Shown: positions 19,502 through 31,912 of the stretch, in pieces
How the letters are laid out: each line of letters starts with the position of its first letter
Numbering within the stretch: position 1 is the first letter of the stretch
NCBI GenBank assembly: GCA_947579605.1
Contig: OX388305.1
Location: forward strand, 29,029,542-29,093,541
Reading direction: 5' to 3'
Source of the DNA: Athripsodes cinereus
Taxonomy: Eukaryota > Arthropoda > Insecta > Trichoptera > Leptoceridae
Length of the DNA stretch: 64,000 bases
Made by a program: the position numbers and the translations under genes
Notes under the pieces: generated by a model
What the model was told of the DNA's origin: nothing
The model's input: only the letters and a program-made list of their open reading frames with translations
The model's database searches: none

Positions 19502-19645
19502 TATATAGTGAGTTACAATATATTGGGTTGGTTTGCGATGAGTTTGGATGTTCTTCTCCGTTCCTCCCTATTTTCAACTAGTCTCTTTAGCTGAAAATAG
19601 GGAGAAATGGAGATTGCAGACGACCAAAATTAGGTCTAGTAGTAC
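19502..19645 (-). mobile_element. LINE-B 3' scrap with internal inversion
   Basis: GAGTTACAATATATTGGGTT and onward matches the 3' end of the LINE at 31913-33638. After about 95 bp it turns back on itself: CTCCCTATTTTCA and TGAAAATAGGGAG form 13-bp arms, the second arm being an inverted copy of the same LINE segment. This is consistent with a tiny twin-primed insertion. Confidence 0.6.
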
Positions 19646-20657
19646 TTACAAGTTTTACGTAAGCATAAATTAAGTTAAAATGATGTCATTATGGACGACA
19701 CTCATGAAGGCCACGGTTGCGATTCTTTTCATGTTTAAACCTAAATGATGTCATAGTGACGTGTTTTTACTTATTCTTTTAACGGGTTAAAACTTGTACT
19801 AAGGGTAAAGTAAAGTTTTATAAAAAATATGGGGTGTTGTGTGGAAGTTCTTTCAAGAAAATTAAATTCTTTACGACGACGATTCGACGCAGCCCACACA
19901 GGTGAAGATTTACCTACACACCAAGTGAAAAAATATACGAAAAGTAAGTAAAGTGTATGTCTATGAGTAAAGTAAGTATTCTCTATGTTTTATACTTCAT
20001 TGAGTCTAGAACTATCACGATGTACTGTGATGCAGCTATACACGCGTGTTTCCTACCATATACGAAATATTTATCTCAATCTCTGTATCAAATCGCAATA
20101 AATTTGATTTGTAATCGTCAATACACGATTTTAATCTGGAAAATATAATACACACTAAATGGGTGATCTCCGAGGTCGGAAAACCGTTAATAAATCTATA
20201 GCAACTGTAAAATGAAAATATAAAGCTGCATATTTTCTTGATTTAACCAATAATTGAATTGTAATGTAAAAATAAACAGATTCTTTACAATAGTATGAAA
20301 CACGATTTTCATGAATAGGTTTGTATTCTCTAATACACATTTAGTAGTTATAATGAAATTTTATTTTATTCTTCGATTAATTTTATCAATGAATTGAAAA
20401 TTTCTATAACTGTTGATACAAAAACGATGAAATTGTTACGTTTTTTATTAGTTTCTAATAAATCGATATAAATATTTAGATTTCGGTAAACAAAAAGAGC
20501 CAATACAAAGCGTATTCTACCTATCTATATTCTAAAAAAACCATTCTGGATGTGAATATAGCCTCCAAACCCCCATTTTTAACAACACACGAAAAGTTTT
20601 CTTTCAGCTTCATTATTTTTTTTTAATTTTATTTACAAAAATAGAAAGGAGCCTGAG
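19646..20657. other. AT-rich stretch, nothing assigned
   Basis: No coding signal, known repeat or regulatory site recognised. Confidence 0.45.
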
Positions 20658-20897
20658 AACCTGGAAAGATTAATATTGAGTGGGGCTGTGGAAGGAAGGC
20701 GTGAAAGAGGCCGGGTACCAGCAAGATGGAACGACCCAATTAAGGTCACACAGAGCTGACTGCACGGGGTCCTACATATTATGGCGGAGGATCGCTCGAG
20801 GCGAAGACAGATGGTCTACACTGTAGACCCTACAGAACGAGGCATGATCGTCACGATCCTCAGAATTGACGGACCGACAGAGATGATGATGATGATT
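20658..20897 (+). pseudogene. LINE 3' end with GAT tail
   Basis: Translation gives LERLILSGAVEGRRERGR, VPARWNDPIKV, then a stop and later MAEDRSRRRQMV. This is the C-terminal signature (GRxxxRGR...RWxDxIK...DRxxWR) of arthropod endonuclease-RT LINEs. It ends in (GAT)n. The in-frame stop and short length make it a relic. Confidence 0.65.
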
Positions 20898-21378
20898 TAC
20901 AACTTAACTTCTACAAAAAATCGATATGACTAAATGTGACTTTTCTTGTAAGAAATGAAATTTACTATCTCACTAGACTTTTATCTGTTCTGAAGCAGAT
21001 AATTCAGAAAATAATAAAATTATCATCATTGGGTGTTCATCATATTAACAAATTCAATGACTGCTGTGAAATTTTATTGTCCAATTCAGTGAACTCAATT
21101 TTATCTAATAAGTTAATAGTGGTTACGTTCCCATGACTATCAAAATTGCCTGTATTTCACGAAGGAAGTACATAAATGTAAGCCTAAAATTAAACAAAAC
21201 CCATTGGCAATCACTTATCTATCATTTTATATACAATGAAGAATGAGATGTTTCATCATGATCAATAAAATTTATACATATTTGCACAAATAACTAAAAA
21301 TTTGTACAAATATGTATAAATAATAAAAAATACGAGCATATAGATCAACTGTCGTACCATTCAGATCTGTCTTTGAGT
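20898..21378. other. Unassigned stretch
   Basis: AT-rich, non-coding; nothing recognised. Confidence 0.4.
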
Positions 21379-21856
21379 CGCTATTATCTATATACATACA
21401 TATGTTGGTATTGGTATATATGTCGCAGTCGTTTTGAAGAATCCGTCCGTTTACAAACGGCGTCGTCGTTTTATAAACGGCAGGCATATTACAAAATGAC
21501 GAAAGTATAATATTCAGGCAAATTACAATACGTCTAGGCGTTTTACAATCTGACTAGTCAAATTGAAGAATTTTAGTTCCATTTCTCACCGTCTCATGGC
21601 GTTGCGCATCAAAACTAAAACTTACACGCATTCGTGTATAAGATTGCGCGGGAGATAGTCCCTTTAGTAACCACACCCTGCCAAACGAAAAACATATGTA
21701 GATATGCAAGTTATATGAGATATTATAATAAATAAAATAAGTTAGTGTAAATGCTGGTTAATCAGAAAAAAATGTGAAATATTATATCAATTCATTAGTT
21801 ATATTTCTGGTAAATTAAAAGTCATCAGATAATTTATTATTGTACTGCTAATATAC

Positions 21857-21972
21857 CATCAAGACATATCTCTCCAGTAGGGTAGCCAGCAGACCACCCC
21901 CATGTAATAAACGTGCAAGCCGTCCTTTCCGTGCCAACAAAAAATTAAGACATTCAGGATGTGCTGCATTTT
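21857..21972 (-). mobile_element. Family C, part 1 (interrupted copy)
   Basis: Starts ACCATCAAGACATATC, with GGGTAGCCAGCAGACC. The remainder of the unit resumes at 22482-22560 after LINE-D and SINE-B sequence. Confidence 0.6.
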
Positions 21973-22004
21973 GATTGTATATTGTGTTTCAAATAATTAT
22001 ATTT

Positions 22005-22200
22005 GGGTTTTATGGATTAGTTGGAAGATATCGCGCTTCTGCGATAAACTCGCCCATTGCACAAAATTTATTTGTCTAGTTTAAATTATTTATTTTCTCC
22101 TTGTATACTATTTTTGGGCAGTAAAGATTTTTATTATTATATTTTTATGTAAAATTTCTTGTAATCAACGCACAGTGAAGAATAAATAATTAATAAGAAT
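22005..22200 (+). mobile_element. LINE-D 3' end
   Basis: ATTAGTTGGAAGAT, then the hairpin ATCGC-GCTTCT-GCGAT, AAACTCGCCCATTGC and a T-rich tail. It lies inside the split family C copy. Confidence 0.6.
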
Positions 22201-22204
22201 GTAA

Positions 22205-22461
22205 AATAAGGTGGTAACGCTCTTGCCTTTGAGTCACGAGGTCCCGGGTTCGATTCCCGGCCAGGGCAAAGTGAAGAATGACCTTTTTCAAATTGTCCTG
22301 GATCTGGGTGTTATATGTAGGTGTATTTGAGTAGTGCATAGTATATGTGTGTATCGTCGCGTTAGTAAGTTAGTACCCATTATACAAGATTTATCTTAGT
22401 TTGGGACTAGCTCGATCTGTGTGAATTGTCTATGTATGCATGTTTGTCTATTTAAAAAAAA
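22205..22461 (+). mobile_element. tRNA-derived SINE, family B
   Basis: The head has TAACGCTCTTGCC and a perfect T-arm, CCGGG-TTCGATT-CCCGG, whose B box is GGTTCGATTCC. The body has TGGATCTGGGTG and TTTGGGACTAGCTCGAT, with a short A-tail. A second, more diverged copy is at 60661-60925. The head alone was captured and duplicated inside the LTR element at 37477-37935. Confidence 0.75.
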
Positions 22462-22481
22462 TGTTTTTATGTTCTGTACAA

Positions 22482-22560
22482 CTGCCTTTTACAGGACACT
22501 GAAAATTTACTGAAAAGAGTGGGAGACCAATTCATTGCTGGATGCTCTACGGAATATTGT
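22482..22560 (-). mobile_element. Family C, part 2 (interrupted copy)
   Basis: Contains CTGCCTTTTACAGGACACT and GAGTGGGAGACCAATTC, the 5' half of the family C sense unit. Confidence 0.6.
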
Positions 22561-23499
22561 TGTATTAATTTAATTTTTTTTTTGTCAAAATGGTTGATTC
22601 AGTTGTATTTTTAATTTAATTCATAAATTAACACTCTAGCTTATTACCGCCTTACAAAAATATACTACTGTTATTGGACACAAATAATTATACCGAAATA
22701 ATTTTAAATTAATTAATTATAAATTTTCATCAAAATACGTTTAAGGGTTGTCTAAACTATTACAAGACGACTTTCATTTTTTGCTCCTGATTATTGCGTA
22801 ATTTAGGAAGTATCCTTTTTTGTGCAATTGCAAAGAGATAAATTGTTTTTAACAATTCATATAAAAATATTATGTACCCAATTACTATCTGTGTACCTTA
22901 AGACTTGCAAATACAAAGCTTTATGGATTGAAAAAATAAATAAAAAATCGTTTTTCAAATACCATTGAGATAAAAAGACAATGAAGACAATTAATAAAAA
23001 GACCTGACCTAAAATAAAGAAATAAAACAAATGTTAAATTGTTAATGCAGAAGAAGGGATATTTTTTTTACTACAGTTTACAAAAAAAAAACTGTTTTGT
23101 GGTTACGCAATTTAGCATCCACCAAAAAAGTAGTTCATCTATTGTTAAAATGTAAACCAATTATAAAAAAAATATGTTTTAGCTATTTTGAAAAACAGAA
23201 GAATAGTGTACTGTTATTATTGTCTTATAGTTAAAATAGTTTTTATTATTGTTGAATTATTTATTTATCCATTATTTCTGTACATTCATTACAATACAAA
23301 CCTTTTTTAGAGTGATTTTATAGAGAAATGCATTCTTAAATACAATAAATATAAAGAAGGCAAGTTTCTTCTTCTCTTTTAAATAGCCCAAAAATTAATA
23401 AATCCCTACTATCGGTGCGGCATTAAGTGATACTCATAAGTCATAATACCTGTTAGTTTTACGGCACGTAGAAAAATAGTTGATATAAAATAGAACCAT
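22561..23499. other. AT-rich interior of the long-TIR element
   Basis: No coding frame of note. It is low-complexity A/T-rich DNA. Confidence 0.45.
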
Positions 23500-23725
23500 T
23501 ATTTTACGACTATCTCCCGCGCAACCCCATATATGTATGTTTTGATACGCAACACCATGAGACGGCGACAAAGAACTAAAATATTACAATTTGACTAGTC
23601 GTTTTGTAATATGCCGGAATGCACGTTCGTCATTTTATAATATGCCTGCCGTTTGTAAAACGACGACGCCGTTTGTAAACGGACGGATTCTTCAAAACGA
23701 CTGCGACATATAGACGATAATAGCG

Positions 23726-24165
23726 GTTCTATAATAGTCATATGGTTTGTACAATGTACATATAATGTAGTGAGTCGGCCTGACAGCTTGCACATCAATT
23801 CCAATCGTGTTTGACTCGTCACATGAGTTTATTATCATCACGCTTTTAGCCTATCATAACGGCTTCTCAATAATCTTTCTTCCTGCCCCCCTGGCCTGTG
23901 GGCCTCACCTCTCAACACCCACTCCGCCGTCGGTCGTATCCAATGACTGATGGACTTGAACGACGATTTATCTACATGTACATACATCATCGGAACTGGT
24001 TCATATACGGGATTAGTCATAATGATGATCGTGACTATGGTCATTAGTGACAATATTGGTAACGACACCGTAACAATATAATAATGTACCTAATACCGCG
24101 ATGATTGAATACAATACTGAGATGCGTGCAACTATAAACATCTAAATAATAATAATAATATTAGC
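23726..24165. other. Unassigned stretch
   Basis: A slightly GC-richer patch lies around 23880-23940. No gene or repeat recognised. Confidence 0.4.
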
Positions 24166-24515
24166 TGACCCGGCAAACGTTGTTTTGCCATAAACATTTT
24201 CCTTATACAAATATTGCTATTAAAAAATAGGGATTGATGGTAGAAGGGTGAAAATATTGGGCTGTAGGTATGTATTTTTTAATGCCTCACCATAAAAAAA
24301 TAAAAATAAAAAATGTTGTCCAAAAAATAAAATAAAAAAATCGGGGTGGACCACCCTTAACTTTTAGGAGTATGAAAAAGAGATGTTGGCCGATTCTCAG
24401 ACCTACCCGATAAACACGCAAAATTTGGTCAAAAACAAATTCGGTCTAGCCGTTTCGGAGGAGTATGATAACAAACACCGTGACACGAGAATTTTATATA
24501 TTAGATGTATATAAT
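24166..24515 (+). repeat. Common insect interspersed repeat (retroelement 3' end-like)
   Basis: Begins TAGCTGACCCGGCAAACG and ends GCCGTTTCGGAGGAGTA ... GACACGAGAATTTTATATAT. I recognise this start/end pair from interspersed repeats in many insect genomes, but I cannot name the family with certainty. No coding content. Confidence 0.55.
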
Positions 24516-25972
24516 TACATTATCGTCAACCATTGTATTAATCATATACCTACGATAAAATATATTACAAGATAAAATACATTAGATTTTAAATTTCCAA
24601 AACTATACTTTACAAGATTGTTAACTGGTGTTTGAAAAAGTAAAGTTAAAGCGATCTACTTTAAAAAATATATTATTGTTAAACAAAAGTTCGTAGGTAC
24701 AAAGTCGATTCGTTCATCTCTATTGAAGAAAAAATATTATTAAATTTCATAAAAATAAAACAGATAATTTCTAAATTTAAAAAGGTAATATTCCCAACCA
24801 AGCAGAATTATGAAAGAGTAGGTACTCCCTTTATTTTAACGAAATAAATAAAACAAGTGTTTTATTTATTTCGATATGGAATTCTACTACCTAAACACCG
24901 AATAATAATAAACGAAGTGAATACGGTGAATACCCTTTATTTTACTTTTTGTATGCCTTTAGCCTGTCTTTCGTCCACAGCGATGTCAGAGCGCTAAGAA
25001 TGCCGCTGGAAAAGTTTAAATAATTGGTGTAATGTTAGTTATTGGGCGAATGAGGACGTGATAATAATGATGTTTTTTCATCGTGAAAAGTAGAAAAGTA
25101 GTATGCTCCTTATAGTCGTCTTAAGTTATATGGTTATATTACTTCTCCCTCTTCTTTTTTGCCATTGCACCCAATATAATATGAGTGATGCTGCATGGTT
25201 ATATTACTTAAATTAACGGAATTTAGAACAATAATTGGTACCGTAAATGTTATTAAATTATTCATTACAATATGCATGAACGTCATTACAATATTCATAA
25301 TATCATATTCAGGTAAGTACCTAGCTATCATGATATACTAAGCAGATAATACATATTTTAATATGTATATTGTGTAGGTAGAGTATAACGGCAGTACCTA
25401 CTTACGCACGCATTTTCTCTACTGACAAGCAGAGAAGAGTGAAGAGAATAATGAGAAAGAGAGCGGGAGAGAGCATGAGGTAAAACAACGAAGGATCGTT
25501 TCGCATTGGTGCCTTTATAATAATAAATTTAATGAATTTTAATAACACGCTATTTTATTAACAGCAACACATGAATTGCTTGTTGTGTTTGTTTTTAATC
25601 CCCCTGTACGCAAGGGGATTACACTGATGGCTCGTGGAAAATTAATTTAAATATTTTCATTCATAATACTCATGTATATCGCATACATCTAAGATAAAGA
25701 AATATTTGGGCAAAATAATTAGAAAAACATTCGGGAATATCTCGAGTTCCCAAAAACAAATAATAAATACATAGAATAAAAATGATGACAGATAATTGCA
25801 CAGATACTTTTAAAAAAACTGGATTAATGAATGGCATTTAAGTTACATTATACAAAACTGAAATTAAAATATTATTTGAATACAATATCCATCAAGTGAC
25901 AATATTCCTAATAATGTACTTACTAACTGAGGTTTGCGAACCCATTAAGAATATATTACTTTTTGTTGGTAT
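24516..25972. other. Unassigned stretch with a GA-rich tract and a hairpin
   Basis: A GA-rich tract lies at about 25425-25485. A small perfect hairpin, TAATCCCC / GGGGATTA (25596-25603 and 25614-25621), has a 10-nt loop. No gene. Confidence 0.45.
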
Positions 25973-26050
25973 GGAGTGAACGGCTAACATGTCTACATGC
26001 AGCTGGTCTAGTGGCTACCCCTGTAGCTTGTGGGGTAGGTCGTGATGGTA
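25973..26050 (+). mobile_element. Family C 3' fragment
   Basis: CATGCAGCTGGTCTAGTGGC then GTGGGGTAGGTCGTGATGGTA, the 3' terminal part of family C. Confidence 0.55.
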
Positions 26051-26189
26051 AGTATAATAGTAATAGTAGTGCTTACATATTTTTAGATTTATTTACAGTA
26101 TGAATTGACTATACACTATATCATATTATTATCATCTAACTATTTATCTAACTTCTATTTAAATGTAACTAAATAAAAATAAATAAATA

Positions 26190-26260
26190 AAAATAATCTT
26201 TATTGTACATTTTTAAAGTAATACAAATAGCGGGCCTGCAGGCAATTTCTGACAAGTTAA
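26190..26260 (-). mobile_element. Retroelement 3' tail, GCC/GGC type
   Basis: ATCTTTATTGTACA and GCGGGCCTGCAGGCAAT. The same class of tail as 17395-17470. Confidence 0.4.
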
Positions 26261-27895
26261 TAACTAACTAATTATATTAGAATTATCTTCGATGAATAAA
26301 TAAAAAACCCACGGACTAGAGTTGATATAAAATTCAATTATGAAAATAAAAGTATAAACCATATAATTGATATAGATACGCCAACAGAGATTCAATTTTA
26401 TTTTTCCGAGTACATCATCCGCAATATTGAATAATATAAATATTATTCCGGATAAAATATATCAAAAGAACTGAGTATGTAATAACAGTGGAGAGTATAG
26501 TATAATACCTCTGGAATATTATTTCTTCACTAATGATGTTTCAATCCTTCCAGTGGACTCTCTCTATATAAAGGACATTATTACAGTACAAAATACATTA
26601 TTCAAGATCACTTACCATTCAATCATTTTTCATTTCTCTGACCACTTCCTTAGTATTGTTATTATTATTATTAAGGAAACGGTGCATCTGAAAGTAAAAA
26701 GAAAAAAGCATTAATACCTACTATAAAATAAAACTTATTTAGTGTATGTTAGCTAACAACATAAGTATCTTTTTGTACTCTTCTGTATAATTCATTGGAT
26801 GTTTTAAAATTATTTTCATCATTGCAATCACAACGTTAGTTTATATAAGAAATAAATCGATTAATATTTAGCAAGAAACGGGACACTTTACTTTAGTGAT
26901 ATTTTATATTATTTTAGTAAATGCTCAAAGAGTATAAATCATTCAAACGAACTTAATAATATTGAACATGAAATTAAATCAGTATGCTAAAATAGTAGGG
27001 TTTCTAGTATCATAATCACCCCTTTGCTGATGTGTATAGGAGCAGATAATCCTACAATCAGAATAATAATATTGTACGCCACTGTTGTAAGTAGCCACTG
27101 TTCGCTATAGGGTGGTTGTAAACCATCTATCATCTCAACACGGAAGCAAAAAAAGGGTAAGGGAGAATGTCTCAGAACAAAATATGATAAAAAGTGCATT
27201 TGCGTGCCACCGCACCGTCGAAAAAAGAGATAAGTAGCAGCAGTAAGGAAGAAGACAAGAGGGAAAAGGTGAAGAGAAGAGTTTGGGACGGGAAAGGAAG
27301 TGAGGATTTGGAAACGCGCCCTTTTGTAGCGAGCTTCCGGAAAAGCCGGCAGGTCGACGGCAGTAGCGCACTCTTTACTTATTATATTACAACATGAACT
27401 ACTGAAACATTTTAATGGGGGTCCAAAAAGCTTTAGTCATTATTATTTTTATTTTGCTAATAAATATCCAATGAGGGAGAATGTTGACAAATATTTTCAT
27501 TGTACTAAAGATGACTATACGATAATATTTAATCTGACGAGAGTAATTATTAGAATGCTGCGAAAATTACTTTAGCGTACTACGATACATTTTAACTTTT
27601 CGTGTATTTATATCATAACAGGTGCTTAATACTATTCAAAAAATTATTAAATTTCTGGACTCTCGATCAAAAATATTTCATAGCATTATACTTCATAAAT
27701 GAACAAGTATTTGTTGTGCATAAAATATATCGGAGGTAGGTATTTAGGTAGTTAGAATTTGTCAATGGAAAGTGTACATATTTTGTTAAATTCGAACGTT
27801 TCCATTATTAAATGTAAATATTTTTTTCTGAATTTCGTGATAAAATAATAAAAACATTTTATAACTGAAACATTTTTTACCGTTCAATTCACCCA
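26261..27895. other. Unassigned stretch with a GC-richer patch
   Basis: 27120-27380 is GC-richer, with AGCGAGCTTCCGGAAAAG and CCGGCAGGTCGACGGCAG. A lysine/arginine-rich open frame (27194-27397, plus) lies there but resembles no known protein. It could be a 5' untranslated exon or promoter; I cannot tell. Confidence 0.35.
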
Positions 27896-28080
27896 CTGGC
27901 CTCCTCGGGATGTGACGTTAGGGGTCGACGGTTCAATTCCAAGCCTGAGGGGGCGATGCAAGACAGACCGGAAGTTCGTCTAATGCATCCGCCAACGTCC
28001 GGAAGTGACATGGCGTCCCAAACGTTCGTGCAATTCTCCCAATTCGTTACGAGTGTCAACTGGATTTTTTCATCTTCGTA
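27896..28080 (+). repeat. Possible tRNA-like SINE relic
   Basis: A B-box match, GGTTCAATTCC, sits at about 27929-27939 in a GC-rich 150-bp block (GCATCCGCCAACGTCCGG), followed by AT-rich DNA. The A box is unconvincing and no second copy was found here. Confidence 0.35.
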
Positions 28081-28739
28081 TTTTTATTTATTCCTTTAAC
28101 TACTACTGGATAAACTAAAATATTACTAACAACTTTTAATCACATATCCTTGAAAAAATAATAAACTTCAAAAATACTTTTTTTATAGGCAAAGGCACCG
28201 TCAATCTAACTTATCAGATAATAATCTGATTGACTTAATGGTACACTTTATCATCTTGACTAACTGATTTTCCTCAAGAATTATGGATAGTTAGTTATAA
28301 ACTATTACACTTGTATCACTATTCATTAATAAACTGAAAAGTATAATCATATTCCTAGATCAAATCGAATTACGCAATAATAATATATAATTTATCTACA
28401 ATTTATCTGCACCATTATTGCAATATACATACAAACTTCATTTACGAGTATGTAAACTTTTTTCATACCATCTCGAGTATGTACTGGGTAGATGAGTATA
28501 GATAGATACCAAGTGTATGTAGAGATGCTGGTATCTGTGTTCTTGTTTACTTGTGTTGTCTAGAAAATGTAAGACTGTTTACATTTTTTATTATAATGGA
28601 ATGGTCAAAGTTAATGGTTTTCATACAAAGATTCCTAAACATTGGTTCTAGATCTTCTTATTATGTTGTACATTTTCAATGCACAGAGCCTTTAGTGTGA
28701 ATTTCTTCGTATTTAATACGATTTTTACGGATAAATATG
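28081..28739. other. AT-rich stretch, nothing assigned
   Basis: No coding or repeat signal recognised. Confidence 0.45.
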
Positions 28740-28751
28740 CGACAATATTAT

Positions 28752-29225
28752 ACTATACTATACCCTCACGCCGTGTCCCAAGTGGGGTAGGCAGAGAGAA
28801 CGGAACGCCAAACCGATCTATCTTTACACACTTCCTTCGCTTCCTCCACATTCATACAGTTCCTCATACACGCACGTCGGTTCCTCTTACTCAACACGCG
28901 GCCGTCCTTGAGAATTTGATCCACGTGATCAAGCCACGTGGTTCTCGGACGCCCGCGTTTCCTCACACCCTTTCTTTCAGATAAGTATATCCTCTTTGTC
29001 ATTCTTACCTCGTTCATTCGTTCAACATGCCCAAACCACCGTAGTTTATTCACGCGCATTCTGTCCACAACAGTCTTCTTGCATCCGCTCATTCTTCTAA
29101 TATCCTCATTCTTCACTCTATCACGCAGCGTTTTACCAACCATTCTTCTCAACGATCGCATCTCTACTGCATTTATTCCACTTTCGTCCTTCTTCAACCA
29201 CGTCCATGTCTCGCTTGCATCACAC
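28752..29225 (-). mobile_element. RTE copy, 5'-truncated, 12-bp TSD
   Basis: Flanked by CGACAATATTAT (28740-28751 and 29226-29237). It encodes KKDESGINAVEMRSLRRMVG, RVNKLRWFGHVERMNEVRM, RGRPRTTWLDHVDQILKDGR and the terminal SAYPTWDTA-stop (minus, open frame 29197-28766). The tail in sense is (TATAG)n. It belongs to the same family as 959-2630 but to a different subfamily, matching 6987-7902 better. Confidence 0.9.
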
Positions 29226-29237
29226 CGACAATATTAT

Positions 29238-30984
29238 GAGGCAGTTTAATTCGTTTAAAGGGAAATGACAGTTATGTGAAATATTCTTAAGTACCTCATT
29301 GTATGATCAACTTTTCCGATCACAAGAACCATAAATATTAATTACAACATTTGTATTTCTCTAACCAGTATTGCTTTTCCGAGTTTTAGTGTGAAATAAG
29401 TATGAACCATACTCTTACATAATATACACTATTGCAATTTGGATTTTTTTATGATCTTTTTATTGCTTTAAAACCCTCTAAGATTAATAAAACAAAATAA
29501 AATTTTGTAATTGCAATATGGAAATGTGAAAAGTTGTAGAAGTGAAGGCGTGGTTGTGCTTGTTGGTTGGGATGACCAGCGGTCGTGTAATTTCACTTCC
29601 TATGGCTGTTGTAATGGCCTGCACATTACCGCTTATTTATTCACGAGTCCATCCACCCTCACCATACTACTGCCCATACTCTCCCTACCAAGATAGATAC
29701 ATAGATAGATAGATACCTACTACGTACTACTAACGTTTCATAGAGAAGACCGTAAACTAAAAAAAAATCAGGATGAAGATATCAGTGAAAAATAAGGAAC
29801 ATTAATATAAATTGCTTACAAAATAAAGCAAAAATTTAGTATTGATAATGTCTTAGTAAAAGACGAAACAATTGTCTACTCGTTAATTAAACAAGGTGTG
29901 TATTTATAAAAAAGTTTAGTCTTTACTTCATACCAATTAGTTAAGACAAATGACAGTAAATAAAGCTTAAAATACGTAAAGGGCAAATTCAAGAAAATAA
30001 TCATGTTTCTACGAAAGTGAAATTAAAACTAAAAGTCGTGATTCAATTTTTTTTAATCAACATGAAAGTAATGAAAATATGTATTTTATTGAAAAATTTA
30101 TAGTTTTGTTATTAAAGTTTAATTTCTTTCAACACAGCAAAGTACTGATTGAAACTAAAATACTCCTGTGATCTGAAAGTAACAGTGAATGTTACTTTAG
30201 TTTGGGTCACTTATCGAGTGGACAGTTATTAGGTAGATAATAATAATATGTAGGTATGTATGGGATGGGTCACCGTTCAGGCGTTCACATAACAGGAAGG
30301 TGATCCACTAAATCTACTAAACTTTATTTTTATTGTCCGAGGAAATGAGTATGCTGTTACTGACTATACTACTGTTATTTACAACGGGAACCGGAATTTT
30401 ATTGGGACGACAATAAATTATAATACTATGCATTTTGGGTGAATCATTATTGTTACATTATGCCAAACACAAACTGTCACAACAAATTATTAAAGTGAGA
30501 TCAATGATAGTCACAGTTGCAAAATCAAGTATTTAATTCAATTGTAATCATCTAAACTATGTACGGATAATAGTTCCAAGATTACTATAGTAAGTTATAA
30601 TTTCAAACACTTTTGGGAAGATCTAAATAATGGCCATACCTAAATCGATAAGTACCTAACCTTATTTTGTAGGAGCAGAATCTTCATGCATTCATAATAA
30701 AGTTCGTCCGTCAATAAAACAGGATGAAAGGCATACCTCATTATTGACTTAAAGATGTTAAAAGTATTATTCGTGATATTTTTAGAATACCTGCATTATA
30801 CATCACACTCGAAAGCTTACAGAATGAGACACCTATTCAGACACCTATTCTTTTACGGAATTCCACGGAAAAATAATAAGTCACTGTTGCAAAATCGAGA
30901 GTTTATTTCCATTGTAATACTTGTGTCTGTAACAATTTAACTCTACATAAAATGTCCTATGAGTATTCAGAATACATTTCAGAA
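29238..30984. other. Unassigned stretch
   Basis: A GATA microsatellite lies near 29694-29715. No gene or known repeat recognised. Confidence 0.45.
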
Positions 30985-31560
30985 TTTTTATTTACTTATT
31001 TATTCATTCTTTACTGTACATTGATTACAAACAATTACATTAAAGGTAAACATTCAAATTAAATACAATCAATATACAGAGGGCGAGTTTATCGCAAAGG
31101 CGCGATATCTTCCAACTAACCCAAAAGTACTAACTTAAATTAAAACATATGAGAAAAAAAAAGCAAAAATTCTAGGCAATTTGGAAAAAAAGAGGAAAAA
31201 AACTCACAAAGTAAACATATATACAAACATACATACATACACACATATATTTAAAAAAGGAAGACACTGAGAAAAAAAGAGAAGATACAAACATTTATAT
31301 GCATACAAAGAAATGAAAAGGGGAAAAAAGGGGGGGGGGGGGTCAGGAGTGATGGATTTCAGGTTTCAGAGGCTGTGTTTGTGGAAATCATTTTCTCTTT
31401 AACGGCTAGCTTGAAAGACGTCAGACTTTGAGTCAGCCTAAATCTTGAAGGGAGATTATTCCAGCAACTAGCACCCTGAACTGCAAAAGATTTCGAGATG
31501 AAAGTTGTACCATGAGCCGGGATTGACAGAATCTTACTCTTTATTTTGTAGAACCAGATT
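30985..31560 (-). mobile_element. LINE-D 3' end, longest copy here
   Basis: Minus-strand non-LTR retrotransposon end. The residual ORF (31359 to about 31545) reads GTTFISKSFAVQGASCWNNL, PSRFRLTQSLTSFKLAVKEK, matching the conserved C terminus SFxVxGxxxWNxLPxxxRxxxSLxxFKxxLK of many LINEs. The 3' UTR then has a C-run (G-run on plus, 31330-31342) and the ATCGC/GCGAT hairpin, and ends in TTTACTGTACATTGATTAC plus a TTTA-type tail. A close copy is at 56296-56645. Confidence 0.75.
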
Positions 31561-31754
31561 ACATATGTATGTGTAAAAATACTTACAATGTGATATTTCA
31601 GGACAATTACTCTAATTTCTATACACGTGTCGATAAATGTTACAATCATGTGAGCCAGATCACAAGTCAGAGATTTTATTTGTTCATTTTTTTCATCACA
31701 TGTAACATTGTTTTGATAAAAAGTTATAAATCAATAAAAAGTGTAGTAAAATTA

Positions 31755-31832
31755 TCAGTTTTGTATTTCAATGTACAGAAGACGAGTTTATCGAAAGATT
31801 ATGATATCTTCAAACTGACCCGGTTAAATGAT
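31755..31832 (-). mobile_element. LINE-D tail scrap
   Basis: TGTACAGAAGACGAGTTTAT then TATCTTCAAACTGACCCGG, a degraded form of the conserved LINE-D terminus. Confidence 0.45.
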
Positions 31833-31912
31833 TAAAATTATGTAATAATGTACCTTTTCTTAGTAATAAAAAAGCAAGTACATCTGTAATAATATTTCAA
31901 ATTAACGAACTA

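Larger units (their letters stand above)
21379..23725. mobile_element. Long-TIR DNA element without transposase (about 2.35 kb)
   Basis: Two inverted arms of about 240 bp bound it (21379-21660 and 23500-23725). The outer 85 bp, starting TATATGTCGCAGTCG at 21417 and mirrored to 23712, differ at only about two bases. The arms are packed with short motifs of the form CGTTTACAAACGG and ATTACAAAATGACG, probably subterminal protein-binding repeats. The interior has no transposase and instead contains nested family C, LINE-D and SINE-B sequence. The superfamily is unclear, because I see no clean TSD. Confidence 0.75.

Noticed and set aside
22205..22280. A tRNA gene (good T-arm and B box)
   Set aside because: The sequence continues into a conserved SINE body with an A-tail and has a second copy at 60661. 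No proper acceptor stem pairs around the head.
27194..27397. A basic 67-codon plus-strand frame
   Set aside because: No recognisable domain and no conserved neighbours. The GC-richer DNA is noted, but coding is not supported.
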